From Yponomeuta sedellus (taxonomy: Eukaryota > Arthropoda > Insecta > Lepidoptera > Yponomeutidae): 64,000 nucleotides of DNA. Shown one piece after another: positions 10,250-21,047 of the stretch; position 1 is the stretch's first letter, and each line of letters opens with the position of its first letter. A program made the position numbers and the translations under genes. The notes below the pieces were generated by a model, which was not told the origin of the DNA, did not search any database, and saw only the letters and a list, made by a program, of their open reading frames with translations. Location of the stretch: positions 2,028,035-2,092,034 of the forward strand of contig OW203726.1 in NCBI GenBank assembly GCA_934045075.1, in the 5' to 3' direction.

Positions 10250-10505
10250 GCGGCCGCGGTGGCGCAGCGGTTTGGCACGCTAACTGTAAAACCGAAGGTC
10301 TCGGGTTCAATCCCCGGCCGGGTCAAACTAGGAAACGAACTTTTCTAGTTTGTCTCGGGTCTTGGATGTTATCTATGTATTTATTGTATTAAATCTATCG
10401 TCGAGTTAGCACCTATAATACAAGTCATTTAGTTGTACTTAGTATAGGGCTAACGAGATCTGTGTAATATGTCCATGAATATTTATTATGTTTATTAAAA
10501 ACAAA
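10250..10505 (+). repeat. SINE-B, full-length copy
   Basis: The tRNA-derived head (GGTGGCGCAGCGGTTTGGCA A box region; GGTCTCGGGTTCAATCCCC B box) is followed by a body with GTTTGTCTCGGGTCTTGGAT and a 3' end TGTAATATGTCCATGAATAT. It lies next to an AT-rich tail. Copies: 10,985-11,447 (minus, interrupted), 25,955-26,755 (minus, interrupted), 26,880-26,950 (minus, head only) and 32,536-32,752 (minus). Confidence 0.85.
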
Positions 10506-10524
10506 AAATTACTGCGTCGTAAGG

Positions 10525-10632
10525 TTGTCTGGAATAAATTGCTTTCAGCAATAAGGCCGCCAATTGTACTTTGTATCTTTACATGTTTAATAATATGTGC
10601 TCTGGTGTAGAATAAAGAATATTATTATCTTA
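10525..10632 (+). repeat. LINE 3' tail
   Basis: Sense-strand copy of the GTTGTCTGGAATAAATTGCT tail, ending in AATAAAGAATATTATTATCT. Confidence 0.6.
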
Positions 10633-10794
10633 TCTTACTGCAGTCGGGTTTTTATTTTTTTTAGTATATTAACCCAAGCGAGTGAGTTTTCTCACGAGAC
10701 CTGAGTCTCTCGCTCCGGAGAGATTAGGCTCGATTCCCAGAGCGGCCATGTACCACAATGACTTTGTTTTCTAGGTAAGGTAATTTCGTGAAGT

Positions 10795-10935
10795 TAAAGT
10801 AGAAATACCACTAGTCATAGACAAACATTGTGAGGAAACCTGAGTGTCTGAGGTGTTTAAATACTTCAGCGATCTGGAGCAGCCAATCCGCGGTGGGCGC
10901 GCGTGGTAATTACGCCCATACTCTCTCTCTCTCTC
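10795..10935 (-). repeat. Rep-2 copy followed by (CT)n
   Basis: Rep-2 contains GTGAGGAAACCTGAGTGTCTG and, on the other side, CCGCGGTGGGCGCG. A (CT)13 run at 10,921-10,946 is its natural 'TCTCTCAGAGAGAG' region expanded. Other copies: 22,655-22,860, 30,715-30,900, 44,335-44,505, 51,780-51,875 and 53,755-53,890. Confidence 0.65.
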
Positions 10936-10984
10936 TCTCTCTCTGAGAGAAGATCTGTACCCTACAATGGGACGTTTATAGGCA

Positions 10985-11332
10985 ACATAAAAAAATCTTC
11001 AGAAATTTTCTTGGACATATTACACAGATCTCGTTAGCCCTATACTTGTTCAACTAAATGACTTGTTTTAAAAATCTATTTAGAGGCTAAAATTTCCACC
11101 CATGCTGGGATTTGAACCCGCGACCTCTGGCTATCCGTGCCAGCGCTCTTTCCAACTGAGATAATGGGCGACTCACCGGCATCAGTGAAATTTCGAACCT
11201 CTTTACAATATTCTCTGTATTGCGTACAGGCAGCGACATCTCGCTGAAGTAAATTGCATTACTTACAGCCCCGAGTACATACTTTACTGTCTAAGACTCG
11301 AGACAAACTAAAAATGTTAACGTTAAATAAAT

Positions 11333-11363
<31 letters not shown>

Positions 11364-11447
11364 TAATTTCCTAGTTTGACCCGGCCAGGGATCGAACCCG
11401 AGACCTTCGGTTTTTCAGACAGCGTGCCAAACCGCTGCGCCACCGAA
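10985..11447 (-). repeat. SINE-B copy split by SINE-A and a (CT)n array
   Basis: Bases 10,985-11,066 are the 3' end of SINE-B in reverse, and 11,296-11,335 plus 11,363-11,447 are its body and tRNA-like head in reverse. SINE-A occupies the space between, and a CT array (11,337-11,362) has grown within the body. The order is exactly that of an intact minus-strand SINE-B with the inserts removed. Confidence 0.75.
11067..11295 (-). repeat. SINE-A copy nested in SINE-B
   Basis: Reverse copy with the A/B boxes at about 11,105-11,170 and leader to 11,292. It lacks the 3' tail beyond CTCTAAATAG. Confidence 0.8.
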
Positions 11448-11754
11448 ATACATACTGACGTTAGTAGAGTCATCAAACACTCCTCTTTGTAGAATAAGAT
11501 CGTAACGTCTCAAGTGTTAAGTTAATGGAAACACAGTTCCATCTGCAACAGTAAAAAAAAAACATAATAATCGTTAAGCTACTTTGCATAATCCACGGTT
11601 GACAGCTTGACATTAAGACGTTTATTTGAACCGCCAGTCTTAATGCTCCACAAACAGCTTTAACTGTTACTGTGAATTTATGAGTTATGCTGTTAATCGT
11701 GTGTTATGTTATGATAAGTTGATAAACACTTAACATTGGCCTTAGCATTTGCGT
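11448..11754. other. No recognisable feature
   Basis: AT-rich sequence between repeats. No open frame or repeat signature. Confidence 0.4.
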
Positions 11755-11960
11755 AACGAGATGATTTATGCAGCGTCCAGTGGCATCTTCAGTCACACTA
11801 TGTGTGAGATGGGTGAAGGAACCACTAGGGCTGCAGTGCATGGAATCTTTTTTAAATAGTCGTAGTGTAGGTTTGTCCAAGACCATCCTGACAGCTTAGG
11901 CGGCCTGAGCCACAGCAATATGTGCGGAGTCAATCAAGCTCCGGGTCTTAGCAGTTGTCA
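11755..11960 (+). repeat. Rep-3 copy
   Basis: It begins GAGATGATTTATGCAGCGTC and continues CAGTGGCATCTTCA. Related copies are at 20,560-20,760, 52,110-52,310 and, inverted, 57,110-57,210. Its class is unknown. Confidence 0.6.
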
Positions 11961-12089
11961 GCCAGGGAAGATCCTGGTCTCAGTCTAATCCTCAGAAACT
12001 TTTAAACGTTAAAATACCTAATTGACCGTATGAAGTTTTCAAATAAGAACTCAATTTCCGTACAAAAAACGTTCTTAGTTCAAAGGCTT

Positions 12090-12290
12090 ACTTACTAATA
12101 GCAATTTCTTGAAGGCAACCTCAAATCGGTGAATTTTCCGAAGGCGAAATAGATACGTGTAGTCGGGTACTTTAGTAACATTCTGTCATGCTTTTTGCTG
12201 AGAATCGAAGAGCCCTACAGTTTTATATTACTTCTCCTTCTTGTTCTTCTTTAGGCTATATTAGTTCACTGCTAGATATAGCCTATGTAT
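12090..12290 (-). repeat. LINE tail and RTE 3' end fragments
   Basis: 12,090-12,165 is the GCAATTTCTT...GGCAACC LINE tail in reverse. 12,228-12,290 (TTCTTCTTTAGGCTATATTA) is the RTE 3' end in reverse with its (GAA)n tail. Confidence 0.6.
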
Positions 12291-13179
12291 TTACTTCATC
12301 TTAATATCACCTTATTTATAAATATTTCACCGTTATAAAAAATATATATAAGTACTTATTTTTGGCAGTGTAGTACTCACCCTTTCTCTGTCATACTGAC
12401 ACACTTACACACTCATACACAGGCATTCACATTTACATTCATTTTGTTACTCACACACATAGAGGGAGGACAATTAACTTTTCTTTTTAAATTCTTTTGT
12501 TTTTAAACAGTCATTTACAGATTTTTTAAAACCATCATAGTTAGTATTTGGTGTAGATTATTATTTGAAAACGGCGGAAGTAGGCACTGTCTGCTGTAAT
12601 ACGCGTGATAAGCCTAGCACAGCAGCGGATGCTCAATAATTTTAATTATAAACCAAAACATGTATGTCAAAATTTAGTTATGGTCTATTATAAGTCACGA
12701 ATAAATTACTTATTTATCGAAAATCTCAATTCAGAAACGGGCCCTCACTTTAGAAATTTCAGGTGTAACTATTTTAAGCGCAACTTTGTATCAAGAATTT
12801 GAAATTCGATCAGCTGTCGAGAGTACTGTTTGTGAAAACATTTTTTTTGAAGAAAAAAACGAGCTCTCTATGCACACGCTTCACCACGCTTGAAAAACGC
12901 CACGATGGAATCACCGTAACGAGCTGAAGCTTAACACAATAAACTCAAACACGATTAGATTACATCGTGCGTTTTATTTGCTAGGGTATTAATGTTATTG
13001 TTTAAAAGCGTGTGCAAAACTCGCTAATGGATGGAAGCACCCTCGATGCGATCGGACGAATGCCCTGCTGATATCCGGAACTGAAACAGGGGATGGGGTG
13101 GAGTAGCCGTGGGCCTATGGCGCACGGCTAGTTTTCAAAATAACGATAACGTACTCAAAACTTTTCTTTTAAAACAAGA
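12291..13179. other. No gene; AT-rich
   Basis: The 65-codon frame at 12,605-12,802 shows no motif. I see no named repeat. Confidence 0.35.
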
Positions 13180-13832
13180 AAAGTTGTCTGGCAGAAAATG
13201 CTTAAGGCATTAAGCTCTCCGCATTGTACAATTTTATTATTACATTTTAAGTGCAATATAAGTATTTATAATAATAATAATAAAAGTCTTCGGGTTCATC
13301 TTTTAAAGATGTGGATGGGAGATAAAATAGTAAGCTTACTATTTTATGAATACTAAATTTGTTTTAGTAATATATGAATAGTTAAATGTGAGACCAAGGA
13401 TATATACTTAACAATTAAAGAAAAAATATCAAACTTTGTAGTTAAACCAAATGTTCTGTTTTATTAATTTGATTTACGGAAATTTACACATGTCAAGATC
13501 ATGGCAAATGGCAAACTACTTTCACTTAAAATGCATACACAAATCTGTTTTAATGCGATCTAAAAGATCCAATTTAGATTATAACCTTAGATTTTTATGT
13601 GATATATTTTTTTATATCTGCTCACCTCTCCGATGTAGGTAACAATTTATGTTATATGCATTTATGTAACAATAAAAGAACTCTTAGTCAAAATTACTGT
13701 TGTGACAAAAAAAATAAACAGTAGACAAGCTTGCCCTCTTACATATAAGTTCTTAACAACCTATTTAAAGTCTAAACGTGGAACCTGAAAGTCTATAATG
13801 TGTTGTGATTACGAAAGTTTTAGTTCAAAAAC
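13180..13832. repeat. LINE tail, (AAT)n and foldback-F end fragment
   Basis: 13,180-13,250 is a LINE tail and 13,268-13,281 a short (AAT)n run. 13,791-13,832 (GTCTATAATGTGTTGTGATT then ACGAAAGTTTTAGTTCAAAA) is the outer end of the foldback family described at 19,346 and 22,008, in reverse. The rest is AT-rich without features. Confidence 0.5.
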
Positions 13833-14165
13833 CTATTTAAAGGCTAAAAATTTCGCACATGCTGAGACTCAAACCCGCGACCTCTGGCTAACCTTACCAG
13901 CGCTCTCCCAACTGATCCAATGGGCAAGTGCCAGCATCAGCTAAATTTCGAACCTCTACAATATTCTCTGTATTATTTACAGGCAGCGACCTCTGGCAGA
14001 AGTAATTTGCATCACTTGCAGCCCCGAGTACCTACTTTGCAGTTGGGTTTTACATCGGCATGGGCAGAATTTTTTGCCTCTAAATAGGTTTTCAAATAAA
14101 TAAAATAATTTAAAATAATAAAATTAAAATTACCCTCAGCACGGGTTAGCGCAACAAAAAGAATT
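13828..14165 (-). repeat. SINE-A copy, body inverted relative to its 3' tail
   Basis: 13,828-14,055 is the SINE-A body in reverse. 14,056-14,090 (TGGGCAGAATTTTTTGCCTC) and 14,131-14,160 (CAGCACGGGTTAGCGCA) are the 3' segments in forward orientation. This is the twin-priming arrangement. Confidence 0.65.
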
Positions 14166-14479
14166 TTTTTTTTTGTTAAATGTTTCGGGTGCAATAAATT
14201 ACATGAACAATAGCAGCTCCACTGCTCGCCCTGTCCAACATTCGCAGCAGTAATGTAAACGTGTGCGCTCCCCGGCATTACTTACGGATTACCGCGGCGC
14301 TTACGGGCCTCGAACTCGGGATAGCACGGTGCTGCACCCGTGATGTAAGCCTGGGCATTAGGAGGCGATTGTCCGCTTGGTCATAAGTAGGTAATTACGA
14401 CTATGTGTTCCCAAATTTTTTATTAGTCGTTAAGCGTTGTTTGTTCTAATTTTCAACACATTCTTCATTATTATCCTAT
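14166..14479. other. No recognisable feature
   Basis: GC-richer than its surroundings (about 14,215-14,345), but with no motif or open frame I can support. Confidence 0.35.
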
Positions 14480-14755
14480 TCTTATTTTTAATGCACTAAC
14501 CCGTGCTAAGGACAATTTAAAAAACCTTTTTAGAGGCTAAAAATTCCACCCATGCCGGGATTCGAACCCGTGACCTCTGGCTATCCGTGCCAGCGCTCTT
14601 TCCAACTAAGCTAATGGGCGACTCACCGGCATCAGTGAAATTTCGAACCTCCTTACACTATTCTCTGTATTACGTACAGTCAGCGACATCTGGCTGAAGT
14701 AAATTGCATCACTTACAGCCCCGAGTACCCACTTTGCAGTTAGGTTTTACATTCA
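14480..14755 (-). repeat. SINE-A, almost full unit, not inverted
   Basis: A single-orientation copy from the AAAATAA tail (14,484) to GTAAAACCTAACTGC (14,752). Possible imperfect target duplication TTCATTATTA / TTCATCATTA at the two ends. Confidence 0.75.
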
Positions 14756-14764
14756 TCATTACAT

Positions 14765-14975
14765 GAAACTGATATTATAAAGGCGAAAGTTTGTGAGTGT
14801 GTATGTTTGTTACTTCTTTACGTCTAAACGGCTGGAGCGATTTTAATAAAATTTGGTATGGAGTTGGATTGACCCTTGATTAAAACGTAGTCTACGTTTT
14901 ACTGCGATAAAATATTTAATTTTACTGTTAATACACAATTTATTTTCCCTAATAAATCGCGGGGCACAGCTATTC
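14765..14975 (+). repeat. Rep-6 copy
   Basis: AAAGGCGAAAGTTTGTGAGT ... GGAGCGATTTTAATAAAATT ... CGCGGGGCACAGCTA is a common lepidopteran interspersed repeat. Other copies: 46,385-46,830 (minus, expanded) and 47,860-48,200 (plus, carrying a SINE-A insert). Confidence 0.65.
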
Positions 14976-15004
14976 CTAACTTTACAAATGTACCTACATA
15001 ACCA

Positions 15005-15345
15005 TATTTAAAAACCTATTTAGAGGCTAAATATTCCACCCATGCCGGGGCTCGAAACGGCGACCTCAGGCTAACCGTGCCAGCGCTCTCCCAACTGAGC
15101 TAATGGGCAAGTAACGGCATCAGCGAAATTTCGAACATCTTTACAATATTCTCTGTCTTACGTACAAGCAGCGACATCTGGCTGAAGTAATTTGCACCAC
15201 TTGCAGCCCCAGTACCTACTTTGCAGTTAGGTTTTACATCGGAATGATATCGCTGTACCTACATGAGAGCGCTGGCACGGTTAGCTAGAGGTTGCTGGTT
15301 CGAGTCCCGGCACGGGTGGAATTTTTAGCCTCTAAATAGGTTTTA
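15005..15345 (-). repeat. SINE-A, inverted body plus direct 3' part
   Basis: 15,005-15,262 is the body in reverse. 15,270-15,345 is the tRNA-like half and CTCTAAATAGG segment in forward orientation, making a foldback. Confidence 0.7.
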
Positions 15346-15354
15346 GAAAAATTC

Positions 15355-15435
15355 ATATCCAAATCCTGGGAATCGAACATGGGGCTCTTGCTTCCAAGTC
15401 CTTTGTTCTACCCACGTGGGTACCGCCGCCCTTGG
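15355..15435 (-). repeat. SINE-D tRNA-like head
   Basis: In reverse it reads a tRNA-like sequence with A-box remnant GTGGGTAGAAC and B box GTTCGATTCCC. Related heads lie at 23,150-23,480, 52,370-52,475 and 53,645-53,720. Confidence 0.55.
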
Positions 15436-15904
15436 GTAATAAAATACAAAAACTAAAAATAACGCCACAAGTCAAAACACAACTCCGCCCTTCGCGCAAA
15501 CTGTATCAGTTACCCGGCACATCAAACGACTGTGCCGAATTTAATAATGCATCTTTTTATTACCGAATTATCTGTAAAAGGGAAGTTTACTTAATGCGCC
15601 CGTACACTTGTGTATTTTGGGGAGGGCTCCTTAGCAATTTCGTTGTAAAAACAAGGGGCTAAATTGTGAAGGAATAGTCATAAATATTAAAGGAAGTTGG
15701 CATTTTTTTTCTTTCTGCGAGTTTTGACGTCTTTATGTTTTCCTTCGGGGCAAAGTTTCCCGTATCGATCGGCAATTTCAAGGGTTGATTTTGATAGAAA
15801 AGGGGACGCTGAATTGTATGTTTACTTGAAAGTTTTATGCGGGAGGGCCAGGGAGTTTTGTTTTACGAGCAGTGAGATTCTGTGCCTATTCTTTCAAATC
15901 ATCA
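15436..15904. other. No gene supported
   Basis: Short open frames (15,432-15,662 and 15,697-15,963) run into repeats and show no conserved motif. Confidence 0.35.
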
Positions 15905-16130
15905 TCATGAACCTATTATGTCCCCACCGAGGGGCACGGGTCTCTTTCCCGAGGATGGTATAGGCCATACTCCACCACGGGGGCCAAGTCCGGATTGGAG
16001 GAGGCTTGCAAGACTACTGGCTGGTCTTACTGTCAGAATTTTCAAGCCGCCCGCCCTAAGGCCTCTGACTTGGCTTAACGACTGCCATCTATCGACGACA
16101 CCCGGCACCAACTGCTTAGCGTGACATTTT
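15905..16130 (+). repeat. Rep-1 copy
   Basis: ATGTCCCCACCGAGGGGCAC, then GCCAAGTCCGGATTGGAGGA, ending near CACCAACTGCTTAGCGTG. The repeat is truncated at its 3' side. Confidence 0.7.
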
Positions 16131-16559
16131 AATAGTTTATAATCCGTTATTAAAATTCATTGCTACATTATTCTGAAAACTAGAAAGTTTTAAATTATAA
16201 TCATCTATTGTAACATCAATAATATTTTAAATTCATAAATGAAAATAATAATCAATTAATGAATCATATATTTTCTGACATAAATTACGTAATAAAACAG
16301 TTAAAACAATTCGTAGATTTATAAATAGTCAATCCTACGATTAGTTTCAAATAACTAAAATAAATATTATTATGAAAGACGGAATATCTTTTTTGCACCG
16401 TGAATTGAGGGCGTATCCACAGGCTAATGAGACATAATAATCCTGATTGGTCCTGACTGCATAATATGGTACTAAATAATTGTATTTTAACAGCTGAGCC
16501 ATTTGTTCCGGAAGTAATAGTAGTACTTATGAAAGCAGAACCTTGATATACATATAACT
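16131..16559. other. AT-rich, no feature
   Basis: Strongly AT-rich block. No repeat family or open frame. Confidence 0.4.
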
Positions 16560-16735
16560 GTTCTTCTTCGGTCCTTTAACTCCTAGCGGCGCATAGGTTT
16601 CCACTTCTGACTGTCGTTCGGTGGCCAGCTAGTGCCGATCGGCTTGGCCTCTTGGTCTATTGATCTTTTCCAAGTGGTCCTTGTCCGCCCCCTCTTTCAG
16701 CTGCCAAATGGGTTATATCCTAATGGGGTCTTATA
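16560..16735 (-). pseudogene. CR1/L2-like LINE tail
   Basis: The minus strand reads DHLEKINRPRGQADRH and the AAGAAGAA tail, the same protein tail as at 8,240-8,457. Confidence 0.6.
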
Positions 16736-17057
16736 CAGCGCATATCTAACCATTACTTTACAATATTTCAGGAAATTACACTCCTCGATATATTGCCAGT
16801 CACTCTGTCTCCATCAGGCAATTCTGACAAATAACAAAATATCTACACGACTACCTTGGACATTTTTAATTCAAAGTTATGGATACGTTCGAAAAGTGGA
16901 AGAAAAGTACCTGACTCAATAACATTGTGAACTTCAACCTGGGGGCGAGTCTACGAAATGCATAGCTGTCCAATAGAGTCAATTTGTCCAGTAACGATCG
17001 TTTCATGCACACTATCGCTAGTCTAGATCGCATTGCAATGGTACGAGTACAACCCGT

Positions 17058-17520
17058 GCATAATGTGATTATTACTTTGCTAAACTCCGCCGCAAAAAAT
17101 ACATTAACATTTACATACATTGCCTCTGGCCCCACGCTATAATAGCCGGTGTCGTGGGAATTAGAAACAACGATATCACAAACATGTAAACATCCAAGAC
17201 CTGGGATTTTTTTTCTGTCCCCAGCCGTGATTCGAACCCGGGACCAATGGCATGGTAGGCAGACGCAGTACCGCTACGCCACAGAGGTCGTCAATCCCAC
17301 AAGCATCCCATCCCGTCAAAATCCCACAAGCACCATGCGGTAAGTTAATGCACCGCCCTCCCTCCCACTTTTTCAAGCAAAAGCAAGACAGGAATACACT
17401 ACCACTGACACCAATACTTGTGTGAGAAAACACGCGACGCGTTTCGCCTCTAACACGAGGCATTTTCACATTTTTAATGCTATTATGGATTTCCGTAAAA
17501 TAACGCCTGACTCGATACAA
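17058..17520 (-). mobile_element. Rep-I element with 10-bp target duplication, carrying SINE-C
   Basis: It is flanked by TACAACCCGT at 17,048-17,057 and 17,521-17,530. Rep-I has ATCCATAATAGCATTAAAA at one end and GCGGAATTTAGCAAAGT at the other, with ACACAAGTATTGGTGT and GGAGGGCGGTGCATTA inside. A second copy (39,153-39,372) has its own 12-bp duplication and a third is at 37,240-37,495. No coding sequence. SINE-C sits inside at 17,101-17,293. Confidence 0.75.
17101..17293 (-). repeat. SINE-C copy
   Basis: SINE-C has a tRNA-like head (GGCGTAGCGGTAGCGCATCT; B box GGGTTCGAATCC) and a body CTGGTTCCCACGACACAGGG, then TATCCTAGTGTGGGGCC. This copy is in reverse. Others: 28,217-28,620, 31,521-31,722, 41,500-41,700, 43,315-43,490 and 45,680-45,835. 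Confidence 0.8.
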
Positions 17521-17759
17521 TACAACCCGTACTACTTATCTCGGCGCCTCTCACGAGCGATGCCTATTTAATTTGCGCGGGTTATACCTCTAGAATCACA
17601 TTGCGCTGCTAATGCTTTGTAGACTACCAATTGGAGGCAAATATCAACCATTGTCGTGCTTATTTCATTCTATTGGAAAACTATGTAGGTATTAGACTCT
17701 AGAGCCTAATCTCTGCCTCCGGGATACTACTAGAGTTTAAATACCTGTCTTCAGCTAAT

Positions 17760-18085
17760 AGGTGATAAGGACCACGATGTCTAAAGCCGTTACCTTGTGC
17801 GCCTTGGCGTTAAATGTAATATTTCTTCCGTGCTTCGTAAGGAACGCTACGCCGACGGCCGTCATGTCATGGCAGTCGTTAAGCCATATCAGAGGCCTTA
17901 TGGGTAGCTTCATAACTTCTGTTATGAAGCTACCCATAAGGCCGACAGTAAGGCCCGCCACTGTCTTACAATCCTCCACCAACCCGGACTTAGGCCCCGT
18001 GTTGAATTATGCCTAACCTTCCTGCGATGCAAGAAGAGACCCGTGCCCCAGCAGTGGGGACTTACAAGGGTTTATATCGAAGATT
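17760..18085 (-). repeat. Rep-1 copy carrying a perfect palindrome
   Basis: Read in reverse, this is a nearly full Rep-1. Compared with other copies it has 23 extra bases, exactly the inverse of the 23 bases beside them, giving a perfect hairpin at 17,894-17,943. Confidence 0.8.
17894..17943. repeat. Perfect 23-bp palindrome with 4-base loop
   Basis: Arm 1 is 17,894-17,916, the loop TTCT is 17,917-17,920 and arm 2 is 17,921-17,943. The arms are exact inverse complements. Arm 2 is absent from the other Rep-1 copies. Confidence 0.95.
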
Positions 18086-18974
18086 CAGCAACTAGAATGT
18101 AATTTCTTTGCGTTTAATTAAAATTGATTTGATTTGGTTTATGTCCCTTACCGACAGAGTGATTAATAATCCAGAAGTAAAAATATGACACATTTTACGA
18201 TGCAGACTTACACGGTATAGGCGGCGTGTTTCTTGGAGCGAAGAGATATTTTGGCTTCGCTCCAGCGTCACATATAATATATTCTGCGACCCGTCGGCGG
18301 AAGTGGGCTGTTATTTAACATTATTATTTTGATTTGTGAAGAAGTAATTTCTACCTACCTAAATACTGTGTATTTTAAACACCATGCAGTGTTGCCAGCG
18401 TAAAAAAAGCATAAAGCAGCAAATAGAATTAACAAACTAGTTGTAAATGGTACTTTACAAACGATAAATGAAGCACTCGTGGCATCCTAAGATACAGATC
18501 TCTGATTTAGTTTGGGAACCAGTCTGTCCGCAGCCCACTTCTATTGTACCACAGCTATTTGAAGCTAATTTGTGAATGGAGAAATAGATACTATTTGTAT
18601 TGTATTGCATCATTGTATTGTATAGACCGTTTTCTCCAAAACGCGCATGTCCTGTACTAACTCAATTGGAAAAAAAGAACTCTGTAGAGGTACAAGCTAA
18701 CGCTAATAACAGCCAAACACATAATTCACTCTAACACAGCATTCTCGCCGCCGCAGAGGTATCTGATCCTCACAGGAAATGAACCTCGTGTCCAGACGCG
18801 CAGCCCGCTCCCTGGGGCGTGGTTCCGCCCCCGGAATGAAATAGGTTACATATTGTGCGCCACCTGTCGCCGTTGTCGATACACGTCGGAAGGAAATGTA
18901 CTCTAAACTGACAATCTACAACCGATTTCATTGAGCTGGAATTCACTGTGTATTGTGATAAATCAACTTATGAT
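18086..18974. other. No gene; unassigned sequence
   Basis: No open frame with a motif. A GC-rich patch at 18,745-18,900 (CGCAGAGGTATCTGATCCTC...) looks unique within this window but has no coding signal I can support. Confidence 0.35.
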
Positions 18975-19240
18975 AAACTAGCTGACCCAGCGAACTTCGT
19001 ACCGCCTAACAGTCGATTCTTTATATTTTTTTAATTTTTCCCTCCGTAAGAACCAACCTCGTACTGCAAGGAATATTCTAGAAATATCTTATTCGTGCGA
19101 ATAAGATATTTTATCGCAGAAAAACGTAGCCTATGTTTTAATCCAAGGTGTCAGCTAACTCCATAAGAAAATTATATTGAAATCGCTTCAGCGGTTTAGA
19201 CGAACAAACAAACGGACGAAGTTTACGCGGTCAGTCTGGC
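18975..19240 (+). repeat. Interspersed repeat 'CTAGCTGACCCAGCGAACTT'
   Basis: A widespread insect repeat with CAGCGAACTTCGTACCGCC at one end and ATCGCTTCAGCGGTTTAGAC at the other. A reverse copy is at 48,285-48,420. Confidence 0.6.
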
Positions 19241-19345
19241 ATCAGTCTAAGTATTCCATCAGTCTGGTTAGAATGACGGCAGACTGATTGTCTATTCAGT
19301 GGACTGATGGACCAGACTGACGGATATTCGAACATGTTGATGCTT

Positions 19346-20173
19346 TTTTGAACTAAAACTTTAGTCCGGATCTACTTACGGCAGCAGGCGCTGCGGCGCA
19401 TGCCAGCGGGAATCCCCCGCAGCCAGTGTCAGCACCCGCCCCACCTATCTCGGCGCGGGCGCGCCGCGCGCTTGCCCATGTTATACGTGCCATAATTATG
19501 GTACATGTACCATACTTCAGTTGTTCGTACCATGTACCATGATACATCCATTATAGTACGCAAAAGTACCATAATTTTGCCATTTTTACATAACAAGCAC
19601 TTTTGCATCACGTATTTTTATCTTTCGCTTTTGCTGTTGACGAGTTTTTTTTATATATCGATATCTAGCAACAGTAAAAAATCATTCATTCATTCATTTC
19701 GTTGCTGATAATCTGTGATAGATTTTTTGTAGATAGATTTTGTAGTTTGGATTTTAAGTGAACTTCACAGGTGAACTTTGAGTAGCTTTATCGGTAATTT
19801 TTCTTCAAAAAGTTGAACTTAGTTAAAAGTAGCGAATAGCACAGATTAAAAAGAAAAAAGCGAGTAGTGTAGGTATGAAGAAATTATGAAAATTCGACAA
19901 AATTTTAATACTTTAAAAAATAGTAACCTACCTAACCTAATTTATTAAATCCATAAGAGTTTTCCCACCCGTACCTTATTTTTTTCAAAAATACCATAAC
20001 TTTGAGCGTCTGGTGCCATAATTCAAGAGTTGGCATCTAACATCAGACGAGCAACCGACGACGCGAGCTTCGTCTCTGCTCGCCATGATTAAGCTCTGCG
20101 AATCGGAGCGAAACCTGGTCGGACTTTTCCGATATAACAACACCCGTAAGTAGATCCGGACTAAAAGTGTACA
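19346..20173. mobile_element. Foldback-F element, long copy, 12-bp target duplication
   Basis: ATGTTGATGCTT flanks both sides (19,334-19,345 and 20,174-20,185). The ends are TTTTGAACTAAAACTTTAGT then CCGGATCTACTTACGG at the left, and CCGTAAGTAGATCCGGACTA then AAAGTGTACA at the right, so the inner part of the ends is inverted. The interior holds a GC-rich block (19,380-19,470) and a GTACCATGTACCATGATAC-type repeat (19,490-19,545). No protein of known type. A short copy is at 22,008-22,222. Confidence 0.75.
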
Positions 20174-20559
20174 ATGTTGATGCTTCACCAGTCTGGCATC
20201 AATTCGAGCTTGATCAAGGTCACGGACTGAACTGACGCCAGACTGAACGTTTAAACTCCGTCATACGTTGGACTCAAGTTACTTTAAGGTCGATTTTGCG
20301 ATTAAAATGTAAAGGTTCTTTTTTTTCTCTCGTGTCGAAAACGCCGCCCTCCTCTCAGACGTCTCTCTTCCAAAACCGCGCCACTGCGAGCGCGCCGGGT
20401 GATGCCTCCATGAGATCCCGCAAACTGCACTGTGGAGCTTCAGGGCAGACACCAAGATGCATTGTTGTTTGTGCAGCTCCACATCGGCACAGGATGTCAA
20501 GATGTATGTAAAGGTTGATTTGCTGTGACTCACTGTAAAGAACTTTTCCCTGTGCATAT
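20174..20559. other. CAGTCTG-rich sequence, then unassigned GC-rich block
   Basis: The host of foldback-F, on both sides (19,225-19,330 and 20,186-20,260), is rich in CAGTCTG and its inverse CAGACTG. 20,290-20,540 is GC-richer with short open frames on both strands and no recognisable motif. Confidence 0.35.
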
Positions 20560-20765
20560 ACGTCATGAGATGATTTATGCAGAATCCAGCGGCACCTTCA
20601 ATTATACTAGATGGGTGAAGGGACCACTCAGACGAGAAATGCCTGGGACATTAATTATAGATGGAGTAGGTTTGCCCAGCATCTATACCGTCCTGACAGC
20701 TTACCCTAGCCCACAGGAAGGAAACGCTAACTAAGCAGAAACACATCGTGAGGAAACCCGCGGTC
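20560..20765 (+). repeat. Rep-3 copy
   Basis: ATGAGATGATTTATGCAGAA, TCCAGCGGCACCTTCA, ATGGGTGAAGGGACCACTC and CCCACAGGAAGG in the same order as at 52,110-52,310. Confidence 0.65.
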
Positions 20766-20900
20766 CGCGGTTTAGTTGGCGCGGCCCGTATTGACCTACA
20801 GTGTACCTCACCCAGTAATACAGTTGCAGTTGTGATTCGTTAACTTTTTGTTTCACTTCAGAATGCTTTTAATAATGTGCTCTCTCTTTTATAACTAACT

Positions 20901-21008
20901 ATTAAAAACCTATTTAGAGGCTAAAAATTTCACCCATGCCGGGATTCGAACCCGCAACCTCTGGCTATTCTCTTAGCACGGGTTAGTGCATTAAAAATAA
21001 ATATAGTT
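20901..21008 (-). repeat. SINE-A, twin-primed copy with duplication
   Basis: Inverted body (20,903-20,968) joined to a direct 3' tail (20,970-21,003). TAACTAACT flanks it at 20,892-20,900 and 21,009-21,017. Confidence 0.75.
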
Positions 21009-21047
21009 TAACTAACTCTTGTTAAATTGATTTTTAGTATGTGTGTA

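Larger units (their letters stand above)
16948..17700. repeat. Rep-J copy split by a Rep-I element
   Basis: 16,948-17,057 and 17,521-17,700 together match the less interrupted copy at 32,270-32,535 plus 32,755-32,830 (shared blocks include GCCTATTTAATTTGCGCGGG and GCTTTGTAGACTACCA). The sequence between is an inserted element bounded by a 10-bp duplication. Confidence 0.7.

Noticed and set aside
10921..11362. Two (CT)n runs as a promoter GAGA-type element
   Set aside because: Both lie inside SINE/Rep-2 copies at places where short CT runs are normal, with no gene downstream.
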